Shown piece by piece: positions 17,000 to 26,175 of a stretch of 64,000 nt of DNA. Both the position numbers and the translations under genes were made by a program. The stretch covers positions 496,001-560,000 of the forward strand of contig NZ_NPOA01000001.1 in the NCBI RefSeq assembly GCF_002287375.1, in the 5' to 3' direction. The notes under the pieces were generated by a model, which did not search any database, had not been told where the DNA came from, and worked only from the letters and a program-made list of their open reading frames with translations. The DNA comes from Virgibacillus profundi. Lineage in GTDB: Bacteria > Bacillota > Bacilli > Bacillales > Amphibacillaceae. Positions within the stretch are counted from its first letter, which is position 1. The number at the start of each line of letters is the position of its first letter.

Positions 17000-18733
17000 T
17001 TATTGTTCAGTTAAATATCCCCATTTAAATTGAACGCCACCAAGTGGGGAAACTTCGATGCCATGAACATAATCCTGGCTTAGCCATGCATTCGTGTAGA
17101 AGTACACTGGTGCAATTGGCATATCATCCATAAAGATTTGTTCAGCCTGACGCAGGATATCTTTACGTGCTGCATCATCTGTTTCTGTTCTTGATTGTTC
17201 AATCAGATCAGAGTATTCTTCACTTTCCCAATTCGTATAGTTATTTCCACCAACAGATTGGAAGATTTCCAGGAAGTTAATCGCATCGTTAAAGTCAGCT
17301 AACCAGCCCATACGTCCAATTTGGTAGTTTCCAGCACCCATACTGTCAAGGTATACGTTCCATTCTTCATTATTAAGCTCAACTTCTACTCCAAGATTTT
17401 CTTTCCACATAGCCTGAACAGCTTGCGCAATCGCCGCATGTGCTTCACTTGTGTTATAAGAAAGCTTGACAGCTGGTAGTTCGTCTAGACCTAATTCTTC
17501 CAGTCCTGTTTCTAAATATTCTTTCGCAGCTTCGGGATCGTTATCTGCAAAGTAACCTTCATTATTTTCTTCCCAAATAGATGGTGGTACTAATGCCATT
17601 GCAGGTTGTTCTTCACGTTGTGTAATACTTTGTACGATACCTTCACGGTTAATAGCTGATGCAAAAGCTTTACGAATATTTACATTGTCAAATGGTGACT
17701 CTTCCGTATTGAATGAATAATAGTATACACCCGCTAAAGAAGAAAGATTCAATGAACCATCTTCCGTTAATGAAGGAATTGCTGCAAGTGGAAGTGAATC
17801 AGTTGGATCCCCTGCCCAATCCAGCTCGCCACTATTATACATTTCTAAAGCTGTATTCTCATCATCAACCATATACATATTAACAGTTTCCAGTTTTACA
17901 GTTTCTGCATCCCAGTAATCAGGATTTTTCTTAAGAACAATCTGGTTTTTATGTTCCCATGATTCCAGAGTGAATGGACCATTTGTTACATAATTCTCTG
18001 TTACATCTTGTGCCCATTCATCATTACCATCAACTACATTATGGTTTACCGGATAGTAAGTATAGAATGCTGTTAGATCCAGGAAATATGGTGTTGGCTG
18101 TGCAAGTTCAACGACTAATGTTTGATCATCTTCAGCAGTGATTCCCACATCATCGATGGAACCGCCTTCTTCTTTGGCAGCCTGCGCACCTTTAATTACA
18201 TATAATTGGTAAGCATAGTCAGTATCAGCATTATCCGGGTCTAAAACCCATTCCCAAGCATATTCGAAATCTTGTGCTGTTACAGGATCACCATTGGACC
18301 ATGTAGCATCTTCTCGGATTTTAAAAGTATATGTTGTTTGGTCTTCCGACATTTCATACGATTCTGCCATCGCTTCTTCTACTTCACCTTCTTGATTAAT
18401 TCGCATTAACCCTTCGAAGACCTGATCAAGAACAGCTCCCGATGTAGTATCAGTTGCAAGTCCCGGATGTAAAGAAGGAGGCTCTGACTTAATATTTATA
18501 TCAAATGTTTGGTCAGCAGCTAATTCGCCCTCACCATCCGATCCCTCTGAATCTTCTGAGCTCCCTGAATCCTCTGAGCCCTCGGAGCTATCTGAACCTG
18601 AATCTTCAGTTTCCTCCGTATCTCCTGAGTCATTTCCATCACTACTTTCAGAGTCATCCCCTGCACAAGCAGCTAGAAAAATACTCATAGCAAATACTAG
18701 TACTAAAAGTATGGACCACTTCTTCAATTTCAT
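17000..18733 (-). CDS. oppA: Oligopeptide-binding lipoprotein OppA
   Basis: A 577-aa solute-binding protein anchored as a lipoprotein. The signal peptide ends at lipobox LAAC with C23. Residues 24-72 are a very acidic Ser/Glu/Asp/Gly linker, then the SBP_bac_5 (cluster C) fold begins (TFDINIKSEPPSLHPGLATD). It captures peptides and delivers them to OppBC. Length and motifs such as TYTFKIREDATWSNGDPVTAQDF (shown in the protein around residue 120) are typical of OppA. It is the first gene of the operon, with its own promoter candidate at 18798-18826. Confidence 0.95.
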   Translation of the reverse strand: MKLKKWSILLVLVFAMSIFLAACAGDDSESSDGNDSGDTEETEDSGSDSSEGSEDSGSSEDSEGSDGEGELAADQTFDINIKSEPPSLHPGLATDTTSGAVLDQVFEGLMRINQEGEVEEAMAESYEMSEDQTTYTFKIREDATWSNGDPVTAQDFEYAWEWVLDPDNADTDYAYQLYVIKGAQAAKEEGGSIDDVGITAEDDQTLVVELAQPTPYFLDLTAFYTYYPVNHNVVDGNDEWAQDVTENYVTNGPFTLESWEHKNQIVLKKNPDYWDAETVKLETVNMYMVDDENTALEMYNSGELDWAGDPTDSLPLAAIPSLTEDGSLNLSSLAGVYYYSFNTEESPFDNVNIRKAFASAINREGIVQSITQREEQPAMALVPPSIWEENNEGYFADNDPEAAKEYLETGLEELGLDELPAVKLSYNTSEAHAAIAQAVQAMWKENLGVEVELNNEEWNVYLDSMGAGNYQIGRMGWLADFNDAINFLEIFQSVGGNNYTNWESEEYSDLIEQSRTETDDAARKDILRQAEQIFMDDMPIAPVYFYTNAWLSQDYVHGIEVSPLGGVQFKWGYLTEQ

Positions 18734-19072
18734 TTTTTGACCTCCCCATAGTATTCCTTTTTATTTAACAGACAATTCATAATTACCTGTGTCGAATATT
18801 ATACTATTGATTCACGAAAATTTCACTATATTTTTAAAAGTAATTTACAATTTATTTACTTACCCTTCTTCGCAATTATTAATTAACTCATGATAAACGC
18901 TGTAATACCAACACGTTAGCCAAGTTTATAAAGTTAGTAATTATCGAAAACTTCACCAAAATAAAAAAAGAATTAACCGGATTCAGTTCATTCCAAATTC
19001 TAGTATTTCCCTTATTATGTAAATAAATCCTGTGAAACTCTATTAATAAAGATAGGAATATTGCATAAGTAT
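18734..19072. other. oppA upstream region (no gene seen)
   Basis: AT-rich. It contains the oppA promoter candidate; no supported coding frame or further structured element was seen. Confidence 0.5.
18798..18826 (-). promoter_or_regulatory. Candidate oppA promoter
   Basis: On the minus strand GTGAAA (-35, 4 of 6 matches), a 17-bp spacer and a perfect TATAAT (-10), about 65 bp upstream of oppA. A partial CodY-like half (AATTTTC) overlaps the -35 region but is too weak to call. Confidence 0.5.
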
Positions 19073-19097
19073 AAGGACTCCAATTTAAGGAGTCCTT
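19073..19097 (-). terminator. Hairpin terminator of the DUF1002 gene
   Basis: AAGGACTCC (19073-19081) pairs with GGAGTCCTT (19089-19097). The T-tract after it, leftward, is weak. Confidence 0.6.
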
Positions 19098-19124
19098 TAC
19101 CTATTTCTAATAATAGCTAAACAA

Positions 19125-20051
19125 TTAATTAAATAATCCTTTAAAGAAATTACCTAATTGATTGAAGAACTCACTAAAGAAATTAGCTACCTTTTCCCAG
19201 AATCCTGCATCCAGACCAAGTTCTTCTGCTTTATCTTTAATCGTTGTAGCAAGATCCTCCAACTGACTTTTTACTTTACCAAAATCGATGTTCAAATCAC
19301 GCATTTTTTCAAATAAATCAACAAGCATCTGGCGGTCTGCATCACTTAAGGAAATTTCGAGTTTATCCAGCTGCTCTTTGACAATTCGCTCCACATCTTC
19401 TTTTGTTGCCGGATTTTGATCAGCAATTGTTTTTTTAATTTCTGTCAGCAACTCACTAACCTTTTCCTGACTCATTCCGTCTTTTTCAGCCAGGTCTGTT
19501 GCTACATCAAGCTCTTCATTCGCTAATTCCATCCGCTCTTTATCAAGCTGCTCTCCTTCAGCATCATAGGCTTTATAAATACCGGTTAATGCAGAATGAC
19601 CACTTACCTTAACTGGTGAAACAACATCTACAGTAGCATTTTCAACTCCGGCTGTTAATAATGCATTGGCATACATTTCATTTGTTACTGCTGTGATATT
19701 TTCAGGTGTTACTACATTAATGGTTAACCCATTTCCTTCTTCCTGTCGCATAATTTTTGCTGAAGAAAACAATCTCGCAGTTGGATCACCGTCGATATAG
19801 TTTGCTACATCCTGACCTGTTACATTGTATTCCACAACTGATTCCGGATCTGTTACTTCTAAAAGTTCACGTACCTCAGCCTTTTGTTCATCTGTTAATG
19901 TGTCCCCATAAACAACAATCGGGCTACCCAGTTTTTCATTAATACTATCCGTATCAGTTGCCCCATCAGCCGCCAAAACAGGGAGAGTCATTCCTGTTAC
20001 CAACCCAACAATCAATAGAAGCATAATGACTTTTTTCACATGATATCTCAT
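19125..20051 (-). CDS. DUF1002 family secreted protein (YpuA-like)
   Basis: A 308-aa exported protein. The signal peptide (residues 1-27, KKVIMLLLIVGLVTGMTLPVLA) precedes a DUF1002 body with the typical VVYGDTLTDEQKAEVRELL, NVTGQD and GKSSAKI-like (ARLFSSAKI) segments. B. subtilis YpuA is the nearest named relative I recognise; its function is unknown and cell-envelope related at best. The C-terminus ends in an amphipathic aromatic stretch (FFSEFFNQLGNFFKGLFN). I chose the ATG at 20051, which follows AAAGGAGAAATT; the longer frame adds 17 unlikely residues. Monocistronic. Confidence 0.88.
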   Translation of the reverse strand: MRYHVKKVIMLLLIVGLVTGMTLPVLAADGATDTDSINEKLGSPIVVYGDTLTDEQKAEVRELLEVTDPESVVEYNVTGQDVANYIDGDPTARLFSSAKIMRQEEGNGLTINVVTPENITAVTNEMYANALLTAGVENATVDVVSPVKVSGHSALTGIYKAYDAEGEQLDKERMELANEELDVATDLAEKDGMSQEKVSELLTEIKKTIADQNPATKEDVERIVKEQLDKLEISLSDADRQMLVDLFEKMRDLNIDFGKVKSQLEDLATTIKDKAEELGLDAGFWEKVANFFSEFFNQLGNFFKGLFN

Positions 20052-20288
20052 ATTTTTAATTTCTCCTTTTACATTACATTCTTCAAGTCGAGGTGTACAC
20101 AATGAAAATTACATGGAATTCATTGTCCGTTTATTATAACGTTTTCTGTCCAATATGAACACATATTATATTTTTTCTTTACTTGTAATTAACAAATCAG
20201 CAGCAAACCTGAGCATTATACTTTAGATTTTCAATCGAATGAGATATATTTAGGGTAACGAAATACTTTTAGAAAGAAGGGCATTTAA

Positions 20289-21536
20289 ATCACAGAGCAA
20301 AACTCAATTGTCAAACGCAACTTAGCAATCATGTGGTTTGCTAACTTTTTTATTGCCGGAAGTATTACAATGGTGCTTCCATTTATCTCATTATACATTG
20401 ATTCATTCGGGAACTTCTCTAATTCCTATGTACAAAATTGGTCTGGTTGGATTTTTGCAATCACATTTGTGACTGCTTTTATCTTTTCACCAATCTGGGG
20501 ACGCATTGGAGATAAGTATGGGAGGAAAAAAATACTCATCATCTCTGCCTTAGGTATTGGTCTATCCGTATTTTTAATGGGGTTTGCCACATCGGTCTGG
20601 CAGCTTTTTTTGTTGCGCCTGTTTATGGGGATTGTAACAGGATTCATTCCTATGTCACAAGCACTTATCGCAACACAAACACCTAAAAAAGTCGCAGGAA
20701 GAGTCCTTGGAACACTGCAAACTGGAAGCATCACGGGAGCATTAATGGGGCCACTGCTTGGCGGTGCACTTGCAGATGCATTTGGTTATGCGAATACATT
20801 TAAATGGGTTTCCATTACAATATTTATTTCCGCTATCATTGTTTTATTTGGTATAAAAGAAGTTAAAATGAAATTATCCAGTGATGAAAATGATTATAAA
20901 TCCTATTCCAGTAAAGAAGTCATCAAACACATCCTGAATAGGCCGGTATTGTTAATCGTCATGCTTATCTCTGTGTTGGTACAGGTAGCACATTTCAGTA
21001 TTCAGCCTATTCTATCACTTTTTGTGGCTGAGATTCATGGACCTGTGAGCATAGCCTTCTTCTCAGGCATGGCTTTTTCAGCTGCAGGATTGGGAAATTT
21101 GTTAATGACCAGAAAATGGGGTAGATTAGGTGACCGCATCGGTTATGTTAAAATACTAATCTTTCTGTTGTTTATGGCAGGAATTGTTTATTTCCCTGGA
21201 GCATTTGTAACAAATATATGGCAGCTTGTCATTCTAAGATTCTTACTCGGCGTTTCTATCGGCGGGATCGTTCCTGTAAGAATTGCTTACATTCGTCAGG
21301 AAGCACCATTATCCATGCAGGGTGAAGTACTTGGCTACAACACAAGCCTTCGCTTTCTGGGAAATATTATAGGACCTGCGTTAGGTGGAGCACTTTCAGG
21401 ATTCTTTGGTTTCTCATCTGTATTTTTTGTAACAAGTGGGATCCTCATTCTGAGTGGTGTTATCATGTTAGTTACCTGGTATAAATATGAATATGAAGGA
21501 AAACATTCACGGTCTTTATCTACGAATAGAGGATAA
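20289..21536 (+). CDS. MFS transporter (multidrug-type) with apparently non-canonical ATC start
   Basis: A 12-helix major facilitator with the motif-A loop GRIGDKYGRKKI and a second-half counterpart GRLGDRIGYVKI; the family exports drugs or metabolites. The first ATG (20331) would start inside helix 1 (MWFANFFIAGS) and has no ribosome site. The frame stays open upstream to ATC at 20289, giving TEQNSIVKRNLAI before it, a normal MFS N-terminus. AGAAGGG lies exactly 7 nt before this ATC, where an ATG would be expected. A TAA precedes it in frame. Either ATC is used as a rare start, or one base is mutated or misread. From 20331 the protein would be 401 aa; from 20289, 415 aa. Confidence 0.82.
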   Translation: MTEQNSIVKRNLAIMWFANFFIAGSITMVLPFISLYIDSFGNFSNSYVQNWSGWIFAITFVTAFIFSPIWGRIGDKYGRKKILIISALGIGLSVFLMGFATSVWQLFLLRLFMGIVTGFIPMSQALIATQTPKKVAGRVLGTLQTGSITGALMGPLLGGALADAFGYANTFKWVSITIFISAIIVLFGIKEVKMKLSSDENDYKSYSSKEVIKHILNRPVLLIVMLISVLVQVAHFSIQPILSLFVAEIHGPVSIAFFSGMAFSAAGLGNLLMTRKWGRLGDRIGYVKILIFLLFMAGIVYFPGAFVTNIWQLVILRFLLGVSIGGIVPVRIAYIRQEAPLSMQGEVLGYNTSLRFLGNIIGPALGGALSGFFGFSSVFFVTSGILILSGVIMLVTWYKYEYEGKHSRSLSTNRG

Positions 21537-21539
21537 ATC

Positions 21540-21579
21540 AAGACCTCTGGAAGCTCCAGTGCTTTCAGAGGTCTTTTTT
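21540..21579 (+). terminator. Intrinsic terminator of the MFS gene
   Basis: AAGACCTCTG and AAGC pair with GCTT and CAGAGGTCTT around TCCAGT, followed by TTTT. Confidence 0.88.
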
Positions 21580-21722
21580 AGTATGGGATATGAATCTGGA
21601 CGATATTTATTTCCCTATTATAATGATTTATCGTTAACACAAGATGCACAACGATTGATTTGTTTTTATAAATATGCTAAAACTAACAGAGCTTAAGAAA
21701 TATTTTAATCAGAAAGAAAGTG

Positions 21723-21974
21723 ATGGCAATGGGTATAGTCGTAGTCGAAGTATGTGACGGAAATGCAATCACTACAGTAAATATAGAAGAAATAATCGAA
21801 TCAGAATTTCCAGAAGTAGCCGTATTAATGAATGAATGCTTATCATTTTGCGGTTTATGTCGAGTTAAACCATACGCACTCGTTAACAATAGACGCATTT
21901 TCGGTAATACACCTGAAGAATGTTTAGATAAAGTAAGAAAAGCCATAAAAGAAGAACTAGCTGTTTATCAATAA
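21723..21974 (+). CDS. DUF1450 family protein
   Basis: An 83-aa protein with the DUF1450 pattern: VEVCDGN at the start, CLSFCGLCRVKPYALVNN with conserved cysteines, then GNTPEECLDKV. The cysteine arrangement suggests metal binding or a thioredoxin-like fold; the role is unknown. The start is uncertain among closely spaced ATGs (21723, 21729). The stop lies inside the left part of its own terminator. Single-gene unit. Confidence 0.85.
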   Translation: MAMGIVVVEVCDGNAITTVNIEEIIESEFPEVAVLMNECLSFCGLCRVKPYALVNNRRIFGNTPEECLDKVRKAIKEELAVYQ

Positions 21975-21993
21975 TCAGCTAGTTCTTCTTTTT
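21951..21993 (+). terminator. Intrinsic terminator overlapping the DUF1450 3' end
   Basis: GAAGAACTAGCTG (21951-21963) pairs with CAGCTAGTTCTTC (21976-21988), then TTTTTC. The left arm is the last coding segment. Confidence 0.88.
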
Positions 21994-22038
21994 CATTTTT
22001 ATCGACAAAATATTACCCGGGAAATATAATTGTCGAAA

Positions 22039-23208
22039 TTACAGACTTGCTTTAAATATTTCAACCGAATCCTGTCTTGTCAATTTCTTGAAATTACCAT
22101 ATTCCGAGTTTGCGATGACTGTTTTATCAGCCATAGATTCAACTGAACTTTCATTAATGGAATAAGCAGCAAGTGTAGCTGGTGCGCCAATGCTATCCCA
22201 AAAGTTGCGGAGCTTCCCGATTCCCTCGAGTGCTACATCATAATCTGATTTATTTCCCGCTTCCACGTTAAACACACGAACAGCAAGCTGTTTAAATCGT
22301 GCAGCATTTCCCTCATCAAGTACATGCTTCATCCAATTTGGAAATAGGATTGCCAGTCCCCCTCCATGTGGAATATCATGTATGGCAGAAGCAGCATGCT
22401 CCAAATTATGTGTTGCCCAGTCACCGCGATACCCCATGTTCAACATGTCATTTAATGCAAGTGTACCTGATAGCATGATTGTTTCACGAAGTTCATAGTT
22501 TTCCGAGTCATCCAGTAATTTAGGCGCTGTTTCCATCACTGTTTGTAAAATGGATTCACAAAAACGATCCTGAACTTTCGTATTCGTAGTTTGGTGGAAA
22601 TAATGTTCCAGAACATGTGACATAATATCCACCATGCCATAAACAGTTTGATCTCTTGGTACCGAATACGTATGAACCGGATCCAGAATGGAAAACTTCG
22701 GCCATGTGTAAGAACATCCCCAACCATATTTCTCATTCGTCTCCCAGTTTGTAATAACAGATCCGCGATTCATTTCCGATCCTGTCGCAGCAATCGTTAG
22801 TACTGTACCAAAAGGCAGGGCGTCTGTTGCTTTTTTCTTTTTAGTGACAATATCCCACATATCAACATCCGTTTTTGCTCCTGCTGCGATTGCCTTTGTA
22901 CAATCAATCGTACTTCCACCACCGACTGCCAACACAAATTCAATGTCTTCTTTTTTACAAATTCCGACACCTTTGCGAACTGTTGAAATGCGCGGATTTG
23001 GCTCTACACCCGGAAGTTCAAAAACCTCTGCATTAATCTCAGCTAATTTTTCCATTACATTATCATAAATGCCATTTCGCTTAATGCTTCCGCCACCATA
23101 TACAATTAAAACTTTTTTGCCGTATTGCTCAACCTCTTTTGGCAGTGCCTCCAATTGCCCTTTGCCAAAAATTAATTTTGTCGGATTATAGTACGTAAAG
23201 TTTTCCAT
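22039..23208 (-). CDS. Iron-containing alcohol dehydrogenase (butanol dehydrogenase/YugJ-like)
   Basis: A 389-aa group III alcohol dehydrogenase. The NAD(P) loop is GGGST (96-100). The metal site is complete: D194, H198, H267 and H281 ([11 protein letters not shown] and [10 protein letters not shown]). It interconverts aldehydes and alcohols, with NAD(P)H and a divalent metal. The N-terminus [18 protein letters not shown] is typical of the butanol dehydrogenase/YugJ-YugK branch. A strong AAGGAGGAAAAAG precedes the ATG. It lies 14 bp downstream of ridA, so the two form an operon. Confidence 0.92.
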   Translation of the reverse strand: MENFTYYNPTKLIFGKGQLEALPKEVEQYGKKVLIVYGGGSIKRNGIYDNVMEKLAEINAEVFELPGVEPNPRISTVRKGVGICKKEDIEFVLAVGGGSTIDCTKAIAAGAKTDVDMWDIVTKKKKATDALPFGTVLTIAATGSEMNRGSVITNWETNEKYGWGCSYTWPKFSILDPVHTYSVPRDQTVYGMVDIMSHVLEHYFHQTTNTKVQDRFCESILQTVMETAPKLLDDSENYELRETIMLSGTLALNDMLNMGYRGDWATHNLEHAASAIHDIPHGGGLAILFPNWMKHVLDEGNAARFKQLAVRVFNVEAGNKSDYDVALEGIGKLRNFWDSIGAPATLAAYSINESSVESMADKTVIANSEYGNFKKLTRQDSVEIFKASL

Positions 23209-23222
23209 AAACTTTTTCCTCC

Positions 23223-23600
23223 TTATTTGGTAAAAACAACAACGTCCATTTCTACGAGCACGTCATTCGGCAATCTGCTAACTTCTACAGTCGCTCTGGC
23301 AGGATATGGCTCTGTTAGATAACTTCCATAAATTTCATTCACTGTAGAAAAATCATTCATTGAATTCAGATAAATAGTGAATTTTACTACTTTGGAAAAA
23401 TCAGTACCTGCTTCTGTTAAAATTGCTTTCAGGTTATTCAGTACCTGATTTGTCTGGTTATCAATCCCTTCCACCACGTCACCGGTTTTAGGATCAATTC
23501 CAATCTGTCCGGAAACATAAATAAAGTCACCTGCCTGAATTGCCTGTGAATACGGTCCAATTGCTGCTGGAGCATGTTCTGTATGTATTGCTTTTACCAT
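23223..23600 (-). CDS. RidA family reactive intermediate deaminase
   Basis: A 125-aa RidA/YjgF/YER057c protein: [33 protein letters not shown] and [22 protein letters not shown]. The arginine in PARATVEV is the substrate-binding residue of the active subgroup. RidA hydrolyses reactive enamine/imine intermediates made by PLP enzymes such as threonine dehydratase. TAGGAGGAAATT precedes the ATG. It is the first gene of a two-gene unit with the iron alcohol dehydrogenase. Confidence 0.94.
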   Translation of the reverse strand: MVKAIHTEHAPAAIGPYSQAIQAGDFIYVSGQIGIDPKTGDVVEGIDNQTNQVLNNLKAILTEAGTDFSKVVKFTIYLNSMNDFSTVNEIYGSYLTEPYPARATVEVSRLPNDVLVEMDVVVFTK

Positions 23601-23652
23601 AATAATTTCCTCCTAAATTAGCTATTTATTTTATCATAACATTATTTTCATT

Positions 23653-24276
23653 CTAATTCCCCGATAACACTTCCCGATATTCCATCACGGAACGAACATA
23701 GTAGATATCACCGTAGCACGCATCCAATTCTCTTGCGCCCTCACGTAAACAACGGTATTTCGACTTATTCGGGTCCTTGTCATACATTTCTTTTGAAAAG
23801 TCTATCGCAATCTCAATAGTATATTTTCCCGATTTGCCTTGAACATAATCAATAAATCCCCTGCCAAAATTATAGGACTGAATCGCCAGTTCAAGATCAT
23901 CGTCTGCATCCTGCAGTGTTTTCGAAAAATAATAGACTCCTTGTTTAATAGAAAGTTCAGGATCGTCAATACAACCTCTTGATCCACAATAGCTTTCTGA
24001 TGATTGCATTGGGTCATTTCCCCTGCCTCCTGACTCCTGCATCATCATCGCAAGTAAGACATTCTCATACGCTAAAACGTCGAACTTTTTCGCATACTTT
24101 TCGACAATATGTCGATAGTTTTCTACCTCTTCACTTATCACCGGATAAGAAACCTTAAAATTATCGTCCGGTTTTTCATAGGATATAAATGAAACCACAA
24201 CAAAGATACTGCATATCGTAATGATAATAACAGCTGTTTTTTTAAATGCATTTTTAGTTTTTTTCTTGATCTTCAT
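23653..24276 (-). CDS. Membrane-anchored lysozyme-like (CwlT N-domain type) protein
   Basis: A 207-aa protein with one N-terminal transmembrane helix (TAVIIITICSIFVVVSFI). The extracytoplasmic domain matches the bacterial lysozyme-like family also found at the N-terminus of CwlT: LAMMMQESGGRGNDPMQSSE with probable catalytic E81, and SYNFGRGFIDYV. It would cleave glycan strands of peptidoglycan. Four cysteines (two in YCGSRGC, then C and C near the end) may form disulfides. It overlaps the preceding membrane-protein gene by 23 bp and is probably co-transcribed with it. No NlpC/P60 second domain is present. Confidence 0.85.
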   Translation of the reverse strand: MKIKKKTKNAFKKTAVIIITICSIFVVVSFISYEKPDDNFKVSYPVISEEVENYRHIVEKYAKKFDVLAYENVLLAMMMQESGGRGNDPMQSSESYCGSRGCIDDPELSIKQGVYYFSKTLQDADDDLELAIQSYNFGRGFIDYVQGKSGKYTIEIAIDFSKEMYDKDPNKSKYRCLREGARELDACYGDIYYVRSVMEYREVLSGN

Positions 24277-24706
24277 CCAAATCCAACCTCATTAAAAATA
24301 ATAGACTCCCAACAACAGCCCCATAAATTAAATGCCCTACTATCCAATAGATAAATGCTGCAATATCAGTAATTTCCGGTGTTCGCTGAGAAAATGCTGT
24401 TGTTAAAAATAATACACCACCGACCAACATATTCACAACGACGTATGGATAGATTTTCGTATGAATATTCATAACCTTGAACAGATAATAAAGTACTATA
24501 ACGAGTAATATAGAAACTATCAGGTGCAAGGTTAATTCAATAATCTCATTCATCTGCCAATCTCTTACTATTGGTATATAATCCACATTTAATAAAAGTA
24601 CATAGACAAACTTACCCGAAATCCCTTCAACCAGCTTTAAGAACCCGCCTAATGTAATTCCGGAGATTAAACCGGCAGCTATCAGTTTCATTAAAATTTT
24701 CATCAT
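24254..24706 (-). CDS. Uncharacterised four-helix membrane protein
   Basis: A 150-aa protein with about four transmembrane segments (KLIAAGLISGITLGGFLKLV, ELTLHLIVSILLVIVLYYLF, YVVVNMLVGGVLFLTTAF, FIYWIVGHLIYGAVVGSLLFL) and a short acidic C-terminus. The pattern faintly recalls the YagU/YqhR-type small membrane proteins; I cannot assign a family. I start at the ATG pair at 24706, 16 bp after the MATE stop; a longer frame would overlap that gene. It sits between MATE and the lysozyme-like gene, overlapping the latter by 23 bp. Confidence 0.6.
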   Translation of the reverse strand: MMKILMKLIAAGLISGITLGGFLKLVEGISGKFVYVLLLNVDYIPIVRDWQMNEIIELTLHLIVSILLVIVLYYLFKVMNIHTKIYPYVVVNMLVGGVLFLTTAFSQRTPEITDIAAFIYWIVGHLIYGAVVGSLLFLMRLDLDEDQEKN

Positions 24707-24722
24707 TTTATCCCAACTTATC

Positions 24723-26066
24723 TTAACGATCTTTAGAAAACAATTTCTTTTCCCTCCATTTACCAAACCGGTAATAGGAATATGCGAAAAGACTGCTTAC
24801 CAGAAAGCTTGAACCCATTCCAATTGCAATGCCAGTATCACCAAACAGGCTTGAAAACAGTGCTGTTAAGGGGTAACGAAGCACCCAAAATGAGATGATG
24901 TTTAATACCAGCACCTGATACATTGCACCTGAAGCCCGGACGACTCCATTTAAAATAAAGTTGATCCCTAAAAACGGGTAACATAATGCGATAATTTGTA
25001 AATATCTTGTTCCGAAACGTACCGCTTCTTCCTCCTGGATGAATAATCTTATTCCATATTCCGCTAGAAATACCACCAGAAGCCCAACAACCAGCATAAC
25101 AGAAAAATTATACAGAACACCATATTTTGCAATCGTTCTTACCCTTGCCCAATCACGTACACCAATGTTTTGTCCTGCCATACTGCTAACGGCTGTTCCC
25201 AGTGCATGTGCAGGAAGCATTAAAATACTATCCAGTCTTTGAGCAGCACTGAAACCTGCTACAACATCATCTCCAAATCCAGTAACAACACTCATTATTG
25301 CTGCAACACCTGCAGAAATAACTGCCATTTGAAGACCTGATGGAATGCCAAGATTTAATATTAAGCCAACCTCATGTTTTTTCGGCAGTCTCGGAAGGCT
25401 AAACGGAGCAACCTTTCGATGCAACACAAAAATAATCCCATACAGAAATGCAATACCTTGTGAGAAAATTGTTGCATATGCAGCACCCTCCACCCCCATA
25501 TCAAATCCTGCAATGAATAATGGGTCAAGTGCAATATTCAGGACGACTGCGATCATCACAAACCTTAAAGGTGTTTTGCTATCCCCTAATGCCCGGAGTA
25601 CTGTACTAATAAAATTATAGCCAAATAAAAACAGAATCCCGATAAAATTAATTTGCAGATAGGATTTTGCGGCAGCCATCATGCTGTCAGGTGTTCCCAG
25701 CAGCAGTAAAAACTTATCCGCAAAAACATAGCCAATCCCCCCCAATAATAAAGATAGGAAAGTAAGAATTACTACAAATGCATTTAAATAGTTTTTTAAA
25801 CCAGCGTCATTATCACGACCTTTTTGTTGTGACAATATCGTAAGCGCTGCATTATTCAGTCCAATAACAAAGGAAAGGACGGTAAAAATTATTGTGCTTG
25901 AAACAGCGACAGCACCTAATGCATTTCCACCAAGCAGGTTCCCCACCCACAAACTGTCTGCAAATTGATAAGAGGTTTGCAACAGATTTGCAAGCATAAT
26001 CGGTCCTGAGAAAATGATAAGTTGCTTCAAAATATTTCCTTGTGTGAAATCATGCTGTTCCTTCAT
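24723..26066 (-). CDS. MATE family efflux transporter
   Basis: A 447-aa, 12-helix transporter with two homologous MatE halves (LIIFSGPIMLANLLQTSYQFADSLWVG at the start of half one, GIPSGLQMAVISAGVAAIMSVV at the start of half two). These proteins export cationic drugs or metabolites using Na+ or H+. It is the first gene of a leftward cluster with the small membrane protein and the lysozyme-like gene. Length and motifs are typical of the NorM/DinF-related Firmicute group. The substrate cannot be predicted. Confidence 0.93.
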   Translation of the reverse strand: MKEQHDFTQGNILKQLIIFSGPIMLANLLQTSYQFADSLWVGNLLGGNALGAVAVSSTIIFTVLSFVIGLNNAALTILSQQKGRDNDAGLKNYLNAFVVILTFLSLLLGGIGYVFADKFLLLLGTPDSMMAAAKSYLQINFIGILFLFGYNFISTVLRALGDSKTPLRFVMIAVVLNIALDPLFIAGFDMGVEGAAYATIFSQGIAFLYGIIFVLHRKVAPFSLPRLPKKHEVGLILNLGIPSGLQMAVISAGVAAIMSVVTGFGDDVVAGFSAAQRLDSILMLPAHALGTAVSSMAGQNIGVRDWARVRTIAKYGVLYNFSVMLVVGLLVVFLAEYGIRLFIQEEEAVRFGTRYLQIIALCYPFLGINFILNGVVRASGAMYQVLVLNIISFWVLRYPLTALFSSLFGDTGIAIGMGSSFLVSSLFAYSYYRFGKWREKKLFSKDR

Positions 26067-26120
26067 TTCAAGTCCTGCCTCTCACATTTGATCAATATCT
26101 TCATAATAACGATAAAAGAT

Positions 26121-26152
26121 TAAGGTGACCAGGAAAAATCCTGATCACCTTA
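26121..26152 (-). terminator. Intrinsic terminator of the TRAP operon
   Basis: TAAGGTGACCAGGA (26121-26134) pairs with TCCTGATCACCTTA (26139-26152), with one mismatch. Leftward the RNA continues ATCTTTTATC. Confidence 0.75.
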
Positions 26153-26175
26153 GAATTAAGCTCTATATCCACTCA

